A stretch of 64,000 nucleotides of DNA from Bretschneidera sinensis (lineage: Eukaryota > Streptophyta > Magnoliopsida > Brassicales > Akaniaceae). The stretch lies in assembly GCA_023935145.1 (NCBI GenBank), contig CM043705.1:52274084-52338083 (forward strand), written 5' to 3'. Shown here piece by piece: positions 1 to 11,585 of this stretch. Made by a program: the position numbers and the translations under genes. The notes under the pieces were generated by a model. The model was given only the letters and a program-made list of their open reading frames with translations, did no database searches and was not told where the DNA came from. How positions within the stretch are numbered: the first letter of the stretch is position 1; every line of letters starts with the position of its first letter.

Positions 1-336
1 ATTAAACTGTATTGATTCAGGAAGAACCAAGAGATGAGCCATATATGCTTGGAAAGATCCGAATGTCTAGTTTCTGGAGAATTTTACGGATCAATAAAAT
101 GATTTTTCTAGAGAAAGTTATGGCAGTTTTAGTGGACAAAGGTCAGGCTGTGCATGATTTCAGCGTGACAGATCAGCCATATTTGAGAATTAAACTGTAT
201 TGATTAAGGAAGAACCAGGAGATGAGCCATATATTCTTGGAAAGATCCCGATGTCTATTTTCTGGAGAATTTTACAGATCAATAAAATGATTTTTCTAGA
301 GAAAGTTATGGCAGTTTTAGTAGACAAAGGTCAAAG
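1..336 (+). repeat. 188-bp tandem duplication inside the LTR U3
   Basis: Bases 1-188 are repeated with moderate divergence from 189 to about 336. Both copies start ATTAAACTGTATTGATT and share the block GAGAAAGTTATGGCAGTTTT. The homologous LTR at 6888-7060 has only one copy, so the duplication is specific to this LTR. It sits immediately upstream of the TATA box. Confidence 0.8.
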
Positions 337-1440
337 AGCAAAAGCTGGAATTTGCAGTATCCCACATTGGATTGGAAGCATATTGCACTTGTGATGTTTC
401 CCTATATAAGCCCCTCTTCACTTCATCTTTAGTAAGCAATCAAAGTGCCATTTTGGTGCAATTTGGAGGACTTCTACTAGTATTCTGGTGGATCTCTGAA
501 GGCTTTGCTATCACGATGAGAAGCGCCGCCCAACAGCGAGTGGAATTTCTCCCCATGTATAGTCAGTTTTTAATTTACTGCTTTTGTTAGTTTTAAAGTT
601 TAATGTTTAGCACTGTTATTGTGAACTTTAGTTTCATGATTATGAGTGGCTAAAATCTTCAGCTAAGGTTAAAGACGAAGCCTCGCCGTTGTTTGGCATA
701 ATATTTTCAGATTTGTTTATACAATTCTGATATTTTTTAGTATAAATGTTCAGTTCAATTATTTGAGTAAAATCTTATGATTGATTGAGTTTAAATTGTT
801 CTGTTTGATATTCCGTGTGTTTCATCTGATGGATACATCAAATCATTTTGGATTAAATTGGATATCCTTTGTGATTTGTTAAAAGCGGATACATTAGATT
901 GTTTTGGTTTAATTGGGATATTTGTTGTGATTTGTTTAAAGTTGGATTCATGGAATATTTTGATAGATTATTTTTATATAAAACATGAAGATATATGCTT
1001 TACTTTGGTGGGGTGGATTCAGAAACCTTAGTGTTTTTATCATTAGTCTTTAAATCAGTTTAATTTAGTTTATATTTGTTTTGCAAAAGACAATTCAAAA
1101 CTTGAAACTAGGTTAAAATATGCTTAGTTTAGATAAAATATTTTCACAACGCAATTCTCTGTGGATTCGACCTCGCACTTGCACAACACTATATTGCAAA
1201 CGACTCGTGCACTTGTGAGTAATTTAAAACTCACAACATGTAGCATGATTAGTGGAGGATATCAAGTCCCTACGCCTTTATCTTTATTATTTCAAACTCA
1301 ATATTTATTTTTCTTGTTTTATTATTTCGAAACTAATTCTAAATTAAAATTTACCAATCCCTGTGGAGATGATCTTGCATTCGCACACTATACTACTAAG
1401 TTGACCTTGTGTACTTGCAAGTAAAACTGTACGATTATTT
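1..1440 (+). mobile_element. Ty3/Gypsy LTR fragment, chimeric, left end outside window
   Basis: This is plus-oriented LTR-type DNA. Its first ~410 bases resemble the U3 of the gag-only element at 6555-8006: both share the AAACTGTATTGAT start, the TTCTGGAGAATTTTACGG block, and a TATA box (TATATAAG at 403-410). After the TATA box it no longer matches that element, so the LTR is either a chimera or another family. Two LTR-end-like blocks that begin with 'tgtggattcgacctcgcac' or 'cctgtggagatgatcttgc' and contain 'gcacttg'-like runs lie near 1160-1240 and 1360-1425. They suggest more than one LTR end has been jammed together. No coding region is supported here; short open frames are chance. Confidence 0.55.
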
Positions 1441-1473
1441 GCTTATTTATTTAGGTAGATAATCGCACAAAAA

Positions 1474-1913
1474 CTACCATAACCCAAGTACATTAAAGGA
1501 AATAAGTTGGGGGTTGTGGAAAAGAAAAGAAAAAAATGAAAAAGAAGGTGAATGGTCTTATGCCAAAATAAAAAGAGAAGTGAATTATGGCAAAGAAAGA
1601 AGAAAAGAAAAAAAAGTGGTGATTTATTGAAAAAAATGCTCGAAAAATGCTTGAAAGAGTTGGGTGTAGAAGTAAGGTTATCCACTGCTTAAAGTATGTT
1701 GTGTTTAAAACTAAGAGATTAAGTTCTTTTATTTGTTGAATCCTTCCCGTTCTTTCTTAACCTTTACCTTAGCCTAACGTTACAAACTTATTAAAGACAT
1801 ATTGATCCAAGGTGGTGTGATTTTTCTACAATAGTGGTAAAGTGATTTGAAAAGTGAGCCTATGGAGCTTGTTTTTGTGATTGATGTCATGCAAATTAAT
1901 AAATTTTAGAGGC
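1474..1913 (+). mobile_element. Left part of the 3' untranslated region of the oldest Athila-like element
   Basis: The sequence from ACCATAACCCAAGTACATTA onward matches 10843-11280, the region between gag and the 3' LTR of the inner element, in the same orientation. It includes the TTGGGGGTTGTGG purine-rich run and the AAAGAAAGAAGAAAAG tract. The match breaks at 1913, where the minus-strand element begins, and resumes at 18861. The last five bases (GAGGC, 1909-1913) are duplicated at 18856-18860. Confidence 0.8.
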
Positions 1914-3204
1914 TGATTACGCCAAAAGTATAATGTGGTAGTTGTAGTACAGCTTTGGGGTGTCGATTCCACAGGGAAAAGCATTCTATAAAGGAAAAGT
2001 GCAAAACTTAACACGAACGATAACAATCAAGTGAGAAGATATCAATGATGAAGTAATTGTGTAAATAGATTGAAAAATATGATAAAGAAACAACAAGGTT
2101 CCAGGAATCCTCCCTAGGTTCGTTGCCTTACTCCAATCTTTAATTCAGTTGTTTTTATCTCAATTGCAAGTTTCACATCCCAAACAGGCAATCAGCAAAT
2201 ATTCAATCAAGCGCATATATAAACCCTAATGTAATTGATATGAATTACTCTTTCGAGTTAAACATACATAACCTATCTTATAGATTTATCAAGAAACAAC
2301 AATATATCATTAATGACAATATTGCAGCAATGGACAAACCTAAAAGATAAATCTACTGGACTCAATCATACCCAATAATCTTGACATAAGAAGAGCATGA
2401 CTAGACTTATATCAAACATAAAGATACAATCACCGGATTAAGAGAAAATTATTTAATTAGATAAAAGAGTAACACATAACAATGTTTTTCCCAATGAAGC
2501 CCAACTACAACTGAATCAAGAGAGGAAAATAAGAACAACTACACCTAAGGATTCATCCCTTCGCCTTGCTTGGAGATTAGTTCGCCATGAAGTTCATGAT
2601 TGAATTCTTTGATGAAGGAGAGTGTGGTAGCCTTCTTGAGTTTTTCAGACTTTCCAAGATATCTCTTCACAAACCCTAAGTGGTCTATTTATAATACACA
2701 AGGTCTAAGGATGTTTTAGGGTTTAAAAAGTCCTAATTAAGTCATAACTCGGAGAGGAGGACCGTGTGCACGTCGCGGCTCTCACTTATGAGATCCGTGG
2801 CCCTTGCCTTGGCTTTGGTTTCTCCCCTTTCTGGAGGCCGCAGCCTGCCTAGTCCAGGCCGCGGCTTCCACTGAAGCTTCTTTCTTGCTCTTTTGACTCG
2901 GTTCTGGAGGCTGAGGCTTGGAAATTTTCAGGCTGCAACACACACATTCAAGACTTGATTTTTCTTAATTTGTCCTTCAACAACCATGCCTTCACTCTAG
3001 TATGCCTCGAGTCTTTGTGCTTCAAGCAATGATGACTTTTCCTCATCTTTTAGCTTAAAGTACCTGAAAATGCACCGAAATAAATCAATGATCCAAGAAT
3101 GACACTTTAGAGTTGTTGACGTATAAAAGTGCAATTAAAACCTAGATCAACCCTAAAATTCTAACAATTAAGTACTGTTAAGATGCATTTTATGATTCTC
3201 ATCA
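1914..3204 (-). repeat. 3' LTR of the minus-strand Athila-like element
   Basis: This LTR is 1291 bp and is bounded by TGATTACGCC and TCATCA on the plus strand. A minus-strand TATA box (TATTATAAATA) lies at 2686-2696. Upstream of it on the minus strand is an array of GCCGCGGC-like sites starting at 2772, 2794, 2837, 2858, 2910 and 2932. The polypurine tract TTGGGGGTTG (minus strand) abuts it at about 3205-3216. Confidence 0.92.
2772..2939 (-). promoter_or_regulatory. GCCGCGGC-type phased site array in LTR U3 (3' LTR copy)
   Basis: Six 8-bp sites start at 2772, 2794, 2837, 2858, 2910 and 2932, giving spacings of 22, 43, 21, 52 and 22. Most sites here carry C-to-T or G-to-A changes relative to GCCGCGGC, as expected from decay of methylated CpG or CHG. 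The array lies about 76 bp upstream of the LTR TATA box on the minus strand. Confidence 0.7.
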
Positions 3205-4921
3205 CAACCCCCAACTAGCTTATTGCTAATCCCTAGCAATTCAAGCGAAAACAAGAGATGAATTCTATAGTATGAGTCAAAACAAGGTAGAGCAATGCTA
3301 GCGTTAAACCAAGAGCAATTCACTTTTTGTCTCAGAATTTGCACATAATATACATCACATAGAATCATTAAATATCACTTAAGTCCAAAATTAATCCAAA
3401 TATCAATCTCAAAATTGTTGTCGACTCTTAACATCTATCTTACCAAAATCCATTAGTCCGAACACCCGGATGATTTTATGCATAACATTCATGAATACAA
3501 GTCTTGGCCTCTTAATGCATAATGAATTGCGTTACATCAATCACAAATCAAGCTCCATAGGTTTATTTTTCAAATCACTCTCCACTATTGTAGAAAAATC
3601 ACACTACATTGGATCAATAGGTCTTTAATAAGCTTATGTTAGGCTAAGGTGAAGGTTAAGAAAGAACGGGAAGGATTCAACAAGTAAAAGAACTTAATCT
3701 CTTAGTTTTGAACACAACCACTTTAAGCACTCGATAACCTTTACTTCAACACCCAACTCTTTCAACCTGTTTTTATAAGAGCATATCTCTTAATAAGTCA
3801 CCACTTTTCTTTTCTTTTCTTCTCTCTTTGCCATAATTCACTTCTCTTTTTCTTTTCTTTTGTATTTTGGCATAAGACCATTCACCTCTTTTTTCATTTT
3901 TTTTTCTTTTCCACAACCCCCAACTTCTCTCCTTTAATGTACTTGGGTTGTGGTATTAATATTTTTTTTCATATTTCCATCTTTACTCTTTTTAAGTATT
4001 TCTCAACAAATGTGTATAACTAAGTTCTTTTAAAAGAAGGGTAAGGATAAAATATTTTTAGGCTCATAAAGGTGAGTGAATGGCCTATTTGAAAGAAACA
4101 AGGCTCAAATTCTTTTTTGAGAAAAGGCTTAAATAGGTGACTAGCGATAAATATAGCAATGGTAGGTTTGAAAGGCTCAAACGATTCAAAAATGGCCTAT
4201 ATCATATCCTAAGTAATGTGCATTCTAGGAATTCGCTTCAAGTGATTATCAAATAAGTTCTAGAGCTTGTTGAGACTGCAAAAGTATTCACAACCGATCA
4301 CACATAAAATTTCTCTAAATGTTTTAGACTAATCATACAATTTTACCGCAAGCTAGAGTCTCAAACCAAATGAAGATTGACACTTATATTATTCTCAAAC
4401 CGACGCAAGATTTAACGTCTTCTAAATGCTATATGCTATCTCAATTAAGTTTATATCATTGACATGTGAATTAACTCTAAGGCTAACACAAAGCATGCTA
4501 AAAACAAACAAAAATGGAAAGTAGCACCAAGCAGTTCAACAAAATAATACGTTTCCTCCACCCCCAACTTAAAAATTGCATTGTCCTCAATGTGAAAGAA
4601 AAGGTAAAGGAAACTCCCTTTGTGAGCAAAAGTGCACTCACACTGAAAATTGTGCACCATTATGTGAACTGCAGGCTATTCTTCTTGCTGAAATTATGAT
4701 CTACAACATAGAACAACACAACAAAAAGAAAGCAACTGCGGTGTACTATTAAGATTCCCACCGTATATTAGGTTAACACATGAAATAGAAATAACTAAAA
4801 ATGAAAATAATGTACGACAAATAAAATAACGAAAAGGAAAAGAAAAAGAATGTTGAGATAGTCATCCGATAACAAGTAAAATAAAATAAAAGGAAACAAA
4901 CAAACAAGATAGAACCCAAAA
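3205..4921 (-). other. 3' non-coding region of the minus-strand Athila-like element
   Basis: This stretch matches, in reverse, the 3' non-coding DNA at about 10080-11585 of the inner element. Shared landmarks are the CTAGGGATTAGCAATAAGC block next to the LTR, the AAGTACATTAAAGG block with its purine run, and the GTTGGGGGTGGAGGAAAC block near 4545-4570. I see no gene in it; the small open frames are shadows. Confidence 0.75.
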
Positions 4922-6048
4922 TTAATCTTCTATGTCATCATCCTCTTCTTCATTCTCTTCACCATCCTCAGGAGTTGGATCAAAAGATGAAACCAGATAG
5001 GGTGGCAAAGTGGGAAAGTGATCCATGTCACAACCAGTAGCGGAGGCAAGGTGTTGATACATCTGACCAAAAGAAGAGTACACCCCCGCTTGATAATTAG
5101 CTTGCCTAGCTAAGAAACGGTCCTGATGATCAAATCTATCATGCAAAAATTTTTGTTGCTCGTCAAAACGAATCTCTAAATGCTCAAGTTGCTCTACAAT
5201 AGTGAAGTGCCTAGGGGGAGGAGGAGCTGCAATCGTTGCTCTCTCTCCCAGAACTGGCGGCCTTGAGGCTTTAATTTGAGTGACCATGCCATCATCGATG
5301 GCCTTCTTTGGTTGTTGGGTGTCTTCATCAGGACTGTATTGAACTCCGGCTTAGATGCATAATTGGTAATTAAGGAAGGGAAGTACAATCCAAGCTTTTG
5401 TTGTACAGTGTGTATGATAGAATTAAATATGATTTAGCCCACATCAATAGTTATGCCCATCAAAATGGCATAAATCAGCACAACTCTCTAAATAGTAAGG
5501 TCACTATAGTGTGTGGCAGACATCAATCTCTAACAAACGAAATATTGCCAAGCTCTAGCATTGACAGTCAGAGAAGTACCGGGCAAGGTTACAGGGATAT
5601 CACCTGTCATTTTCCATGTAGTGCCCAGAAAACAAAGAGTAGTGCAAATTTCTTCATAATTAATATTAGACGCATAAGCAATATACTCACTGTTTTTTAT
5701 GTCAAGGAGCCCATAAAATCTGTTGATAGATGTGTTTCTAAAAGAAACTATTTTTCCTCTCACTCTCACTTTACCATTCTTATGCTCTTCTACATTAGCA
5801 TAGAATTCTCTAACCACATTTGTGAGGGAATAAGGTGGTTGGCTAGCAAATGTACCCCAATGCCTATCAATAATCATTCTAAACAAGGTGGGGTTTGCTC
5901 TCTCTGTGATATTGAATCCTCTTTTAGGAATGGGTTTTCTAGTGTGCATCATCCTAACATATCTCTCACTAGCCTCAAAACTAACAAATTTTCCCTCATC
6001 ATACTCTTGTACTTGTTTCCCTCTTTGTCTCTTAGGTTTAGGTGCCAT
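4922..6048 (-). pseudogene. Extra ORF of Athila-like element ('env-like' position), broken
   Basis: The reading frame begins at the ATG at 6048-6046 with a basic start (MAPKPKRQRGKQ), runs to a stop at 5530, and continues in shifted frames to about 4922. The upstream TTG-started extension is not needed. Motifs seen are the VVREFYANV stretch followed by KVRVRGKIVSF. After a frame break there is GLYFPSLITNYAS, and then a Gln/His-rich stretch and an acidic tail (EDGEENEEEDDDIED). I see no signal peptide and no clear membrane helix. These motifs resemble the family annotated as 'putative plant transposon protein', found after integrase in Athila-type elements; its function is unknown. It resembles the ORF3 copies at 48927 and 57916. 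The stop after residue 173 and a frameshift near 5390-5530 make it non-functional. Confidence 0.7.
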
Positions 6049-6407
6049 TTGAATCAAATATGTAGAACAATAGTACTAATTCAAAATCAACCACCCAAAT
6101 AGCACAAATGAACAACAAAGAGAAGAAATTTAGCTTACTTGATGCCCAAAGTGGGAGAGAAGAAAGACTACCCACCAACTTGAATTTTTCTTGATAAATC
6201 CAAAATCTTCTTAGTACCAAGCTTTTTGGAGAAATTTTCAACAAAATCTGCAATATTGGTGCACAATCCTACAAGAAATGATGTTCGAATCAAAAAAATT
6301 TTGAGTAGAAGTGAGTGGGTAAGTGAGAGTTAGGAGAGAGGATGAGAGAGAGGGAGCTGTGCTACTGTAATCTCAAATTAAAAATGAAGAAGAAGGACGA
6401 AATTTGT

Positions 6408-6415
6408 CTTTAAAT
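6408..6415 (-). promoter_or_regulatory. Weak TATA-like box upstream of the extra ORF
   Basis: The minus strand reads ATTTAAAG about 20 bp downstream of the GC-rich site array (6436-6529) and about 360 bp upstream of the ATG at 6048. By position it corresponds to the much clearer TATAAATA upstream of the Sirevirus ORF3. The match to a TATA box is weak. Confidence 0.3.
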
Positions 6416-6435
6416 GGACCAGGGCATAAGTGGGC

Positions 6436-6529
6436 GCTGCGGCTTGCTATTTGAGGCGTCGCGGCTTGAGTCGTGGGACGTGTGGTAGGCATTCTATGTG
6501 CTGCGGCGTGCCAGATGCTGGGGTGCGGC
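6436..6529 (-). promoter_or_regulatory. GCCGCGGC-type phased site array upstream of the extra ORF
   Basis: Sites GCTGCGGC, GTCGCGGC, GCTGCGGC and GGTGCGGC start at 6436, 6458, 6500 and 6522, giving spacings of 22, 42 and 22. This repeats the 22-43-22 pattern of the same element's LTR U3. It lies between integrase and the extra ORF, just before the insertion point of the nested element at 6554. Confidence 0.65.
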
Positions 6530-6554
6530 GTAGCTTGTGGATGTTCTGGGCCAG

Positions 6555-8006
6555 TGATGAGAGTCATAAAATACCTATTATCAGTACTTAATTGTTAGCA
6601 TTTTAGGGTTGATCTAGGTTTTAATTGCACTCTTATATGTTAACAACTCTAAAATATCATTCTTGGATCATTGATCTACTTCGGTGCATTTTCAGGTACT
6701 TTAAACTCAAAAGAGGAGGAAAAGTTATCATTGCTTGAAGCACAAAGACTCGAGGCATACTGGAGTGAAGGAATACTTCCGAAAGGACAAGATGGAGGGC
6801 TTAAAAGAGCAACAGCTGCTGCCCGCATTGGAAAAGAGTTTCACTAAATTGCGAGAATTGCCCGTACAGATCAATCATCTTTGAAAATTAAACTATATTG
6901 ATACAAGAAGAACCAGAAGATGAACCATATATGCTTAGAAAGATCAAGAAGTCTATTTTCTGGAGAATTTTACGGTTCATCAAAAGGATTTTTCTAGAGA
7001 AAGCTATGGTAGTTTTAGTAGACAAAGGTCAGGCTGTGCGGGCTGTGCGGGATTTCAGTGTGATTTTGGGCTTAAATCCCACATCCCACATCGGTTGGAA
7101 AACACATTTCTATATCTCACATCCCACATCGGATGGAAAACACATTGCACTCTTGGTATTTGCCTATATAAGACCCACTCCACTTTAGCTTTGGAAATCA
7201 ATCGGGGATGAATCCAAATGGCCTTTAGGAGCAATCCAGAGGGCCTTTAGGAGGAACCCGAAGTTTAAAGTTTGAAGGTCGGGAGAGATGATCGTCGGGA
7301 GGCTGGAGGCAACTTAAGGACGTATGAGCCCTATGACCATCTAGTCTCCAAGCAAGGCGAAGGGATGAATCCCTAGGTGTAGTTGTTCTTATTTTTCCTT
7401 TATTTGATTTGGTTCTAGTTGGAATTATTTTCGTTAAATATTGTTATGTATTATTCTTTAATTTAATTAGTAGATTTATTATAACTCCGGTGGTTGCATG
7501 CTTCTTTTTCATATAAGTTCAGTCAGGCTTTTCTTATGTGTACCTGTTTGGGTGTGATTGAGTTCGGTAGATCTCTTTTATAGATTTGTCCATTGCTGCG
7601 ATATCGTCGTTTAAATATATCGTTGTCTCTTGATAATTTATAAGTTAGGTCATGTGTGCTTGAAAGTAAAGAAGATTTCATAACAATTACATTAGGATTT
7701 ATAAATGCACTTTAATTGAATATTTTTCGATTTCCTGTTTGGGATGTGAAACTTGCAATCGAGATAAAAACAACTGAATCAAGTTAGGATTAGAGCAACG
7801 AACCTAGGGAGGATTTTCGGAACCTTGTCATTTTTATTTTAAACTTATTTACACAATTACCCTTTTTCTCAAACAACTCATATTCTTTTAATCTTTTATC
7901 GTTTGTGTTGAGGTTTACACCTTCTATTGTACTTAACTTGTTTCCCTGTGGAATTGACACCCCAAAACTATACTACAATAACCGCGTTATGTTTTAGGCG
8001 TAATCA
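6555..8006 (+). repeat. 5' LTR of the gag-only element
   Basis: This LTR starts TGATGAGAGTC and ends GGCGTAATCA. A TATA box (TATATAAG) lies at 7165-7172, after two CACATCCCACATCGG repeats. No GCCGCGGC array is visible, unlike the LTRs of the related elements that once carried pol. Confidence 0.93.
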
Positions 8007-8011
8007 AATTT

Positions 8012-8029
8012 TGTTGCCGTTGCCGGGGA
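8012..8029 (+). other. Primer-binding site, tRNA-Asp type
   Basis: TGTTGCCGTTGCCGGGGA begins five bases after the 5' LTR. It differs at one or two positions from the tRNA-Asp-complementary primer site usual in Athila and Tat elements (TGGCGCCGTTGCCGGGGA). Confidence 0.85.
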
Positions 8030-8161
8030 AACATGCTTAAGTACATGGAAGCTTGTCAACTTTGAGTGTGACGGTAAAAAAAAAATAAAAAATAAATATA
8101 AATATAAAAAAATAAAAAAGAAAAAAAAATTCTTGTTTTATTTCTTTTATTTCCTCTCTAA

Positions 8162-9918
8162 TTCATTTGGTGCATGCTTAGACAAGAGATCTGCAAGGTA
8201 GATTCATTAGAGGACCTGAGCTAGAATTACCCTCTCATTCCGAGTCTGATAATGAAACCTCGCCTAGATCAACCTATAAAGAAAACCCAAGTGAGAATCT
8301 AGATGATTTTGTTAACATGGCCGATAACCATAATGAGAATGTTGCTAGGACACTTCAGGATTACCTCCACCCTACACGCACAGCCATACCATCATGCATC
8401 ATGTTTCCAGCCAATACTCGCCATCAAGATCTTAAACCATGGATGATTCAGTTACTCCCTATATTCCATGGCTTGGATAACGAAAACCCATATGTGCACA
8501 TTAGGGATTTTGAGGAAGTAATTGCGACTTTTCATAATCAAAATGAAACTCATGACATTATGAAACTTAAGCTCTTTCCTTTCGCTTTGAATGATAGAGC
8601 CAAAAGTTGGCTATACTCACTTAGACCACGATCTATTGGATCGTGGACTGAGATGACTCGGGCTTTCTTTAACAAATACTTTCCCCAACATAAGACCAAC
8701 ACTTTGAAAAGGCAAATCTCCACCTTTCCATAAAAGGATAGTGAAACTTTATATCAGTCTTGGGAGAGATTTAAGGAGTTATTGAGTATGTGTCCTCACC
8801 ATGGGTATGAGAGTTAGCACTTAGTGAGCTAATTCTATGAGGGACTTACCTATAGAGACCGCCAATTCGTAGAGATGATGTGTAATGGTGGGTTTTTACA
8901 GAAAGATCCTGATGAGGCCATAGAGTACCTTAATGAGCTTGCTGAAAAAGCTCACACTTAGACTGGACCTAGTGCTACTGAAAGCACAAATAGGTCACGA
9001 CCTATAGGGCACCCAAATGGTGGTGAAATTCACCATCTTAGAGAATAGGATAACCTTAGAGCCAAGGTCGAGATGCTCACTAGAGAGTTTGATGCATTTA
9101 AAACTAAGGGCTCAAAGCAAACACATGTGGCTAATCATGCCGAGTCTTTAGAGTCGTGCTTTGTGTGTGGCGGGGTAGATCATCTCGCCAAAGAGTGCCC
9201 CACATTTTTTGATATGAGAGAGGCGTATGAGGAACAATGTAATGCCTTAGGCATGTACAAGAGGCCTCCTACACCTTTCTCTAACACTTATAACCCAGGG
9301 TGGCGAAATCACCCCAACTTCAGCTGAAAATCTGAAAACCAGCATGCACAGCCCCCTCGATCATCCCCTGCACCTTATCACGCACCCTCAACCTCTAAGA
9401 ACTCTCTAGAAGACACCTTACAGGCTTTTATAGAGGCACAAGGCAAAACAAACCAAAGGTTTGAGGCACTAATTATGCAGGTGATGGAAGAGGGTAAAGA
9501 AACTAGAAGCCAAGTGTCCAAGTTGATGAGCTACTTGAGTGTGACTGAGCAAGGTAAGTTCCATTCTCAAGCTCAGTCCACACCCCATGGTCAGCACCTA
9601 GCACAAAAGAATGTGAAAGAGGTGAATGCCATTAAGACAGCAAGTGGTAAGTTATTACACATCCCAACAACGAAAAAATCAGAGGATGTGGACTCAAGCC
9701 ACCAAGCATACATGATGGATTCATTCATGGAAAAGGTCCAACACCTTAATCCATTAGAGTCCACCTTCACCCATGGCTTCACCAAAGCCTATATCGAGCC
9801 AGCATTTGCGGATGTTACTGATGACATCCATGAGGCCCCCCAAAAGCATAGAGGCACAGAATTTGGCAGTGCAGCAGCGGCTGATGTATTCAACCTATGC
9901 TTTTCGAGGAGGGAATAA
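8162..9918 (+). pseudogene. gag of the nested element, with stops and a foreign C-terminal tail
   Basis: The capsid region reads well from about 8317 (MADNHNENVARTLQDYL) through a conserved retrotransposon gag core (AKSWLYSL, FFNKYFPQ). A CCHC zinc knuckle follows at about 9160-9205 (CFVCGGVDHLAKEC). In-frame stops occur near 8731, 8815, 8829, 8959, 9046 and 9325. After the KKSEDVD motif near 9690 the protein departs from the homologous gag of the minus-strand element. It ends in about 75 unrelated residues where protease should begin. Pol is therefore absent, not just decayed. The homologous gag at 15805-17412 has fewer stops. Confidence 0.85.
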
Positions 9919-11585
9919 GAGTGTCTGGCTGAAAACATAAAACTTAGCGCTCATGGGAGGCAGCCCACAACGTATCTTTTTATTTTTATTGTTTTTCATA
10001 TTTTGTTTATTATTATTATTTTGCTGTTTTCCAGTTTTACTTTAGTATTTATTTTTCAGGGACAAATATATGAAGCAGTTCAAATGGTGGAGCACAATTT
10101 TTAGCTTCTGTGCACCTTTGGCTACAAGGGGAGTTTCCTTTACTCTTTCTTTTACATTGAGGTCAATGCAATTTTTAAGTTGGGGGTGGAGGAAACGCAT
10201 CTCTTTGTTTCCATATTCTTTATTTCCATACATTTTTTTATTTTTCCATTGAACTGCTTGGTGTCTTTTTCCCTCTCTTTTTGTTTTAAAGCATGCTTTG
10301 TGGTTACCTTGGATGTAATTCACATGTCAATGATGTGAGCTTAATTGAGATAGCATATAGCAGTTAGAAGTAGTTAAATCTTGCTTCAGTTTGAAATTAA
10401 TTTAAGTATTAATCTTGATCTGGTTTGAGACTCTAGTTTGTGGTAAGATTGTATGATTAGTCTTAAACATTTAGAAAAGTTTTATGTGTGATTATTTTGT
10501 GAATATTTTTGCGGTCTCGACAAGCTCTAGAACTTACTTGATAACCACTTGAGGCGAATTCCTAGAATGCACACTACTTAGGATATGATATAGGCCATTT
10601 TTTAACCATTTGAGCCTTTCAAACCTACCATTGCTATATTTATCACTAGTCACCTATTTGAGCCTTTTTCTTGAAAAGAAAAAAATTGAGCCTTGTTTCT
10701 TTGGATAAACCATTTACTTACCTTTATGAGCCAAAAAATATTTTATCCTTACCTTTCTTTTAAAAGAACTTAGTTATACACATGTTGTGAGAAGCATTTA
10801 AAAGGAGTAAGGGTGGAAATATGAAAAAATATCACTACCACAACCCAAGTACATTAAAGGAGATAAGTTGGGGGTTGTGGAAAAGATAAGAAAAAAAAAT
10901 GATGAAAAAGAAGGTGAATGGTTATGTGCCAAAAAAAAATGAATTATGGCAAAGAAAGAAGAAAGAAAGAAAGAGAAAAGAAAAAAATGGTGATTTGTTG
11001 AAAGAAATGCTCGAAAAATGGTTGAAAGAGTTGGGTGTGGAAGTAAAGGTTATCAAGTGCTTAAAGTGATTGTGTTTAAAGCTAAGAGATTGAGTTCTTT
11101 TACTTGTGAATCTTTCTCATTCTTCCTTAGCCTTTACCTTAGCCTAACGTTACAAGCTTATTAAAGACCTTTTGATCCAATGTAGTGTGATTTTTCTACA
11201 ATAGTGGAGAGTGGTTTGAAATGTAAGCATATGGAGCTTGTTTTTGTGATTGACGTCACACTATTTATTATGTTTTTAGAGACCAAGATTTGTATTCATG
11301 AATGTTATGCATAAAATCATCCGAATGTTTGGATTAATGGATTGTGGTAAGATGGATGTTAAGAGTAAATAACGATTTTAAGATTGATGTTTGTATTACT
11401 TTTGGATTTGGGAGAAATCTAATGATTCTTTGTGCCGTGTGGTATGTGCAATCTTTGAGACAAAATGTGAATTACTCTTGGTTAACACTAATATTGCTTT
11501 TCATTTACTTTGATTCCCACCATAGAATTCATTTCTTAATTTCGCTTGAATTGCTAGGGACTAGCAATAAGCTAGTTGGAGGTTG
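9919..11585 (+). other. 3' non-coding region of the nested element
   Basis: It opens with GCTCATGGGAGGCAGCCCA, a block typical of the post-pol region of Athila-like elements. It ends with the purine-rich AGTTGGAGGTTG immediately before the 3' LTR. It holds pyrimidine/purine runs but no supported gene. Confidence 0.75.

Noticed and set aside
5398..6102. Plus-strand 234-codon open frame
   Set aside because: It is the antisense of the Athila-like extra ORF at 4922-6048, which has recognisable motifs and orientation matching its element.
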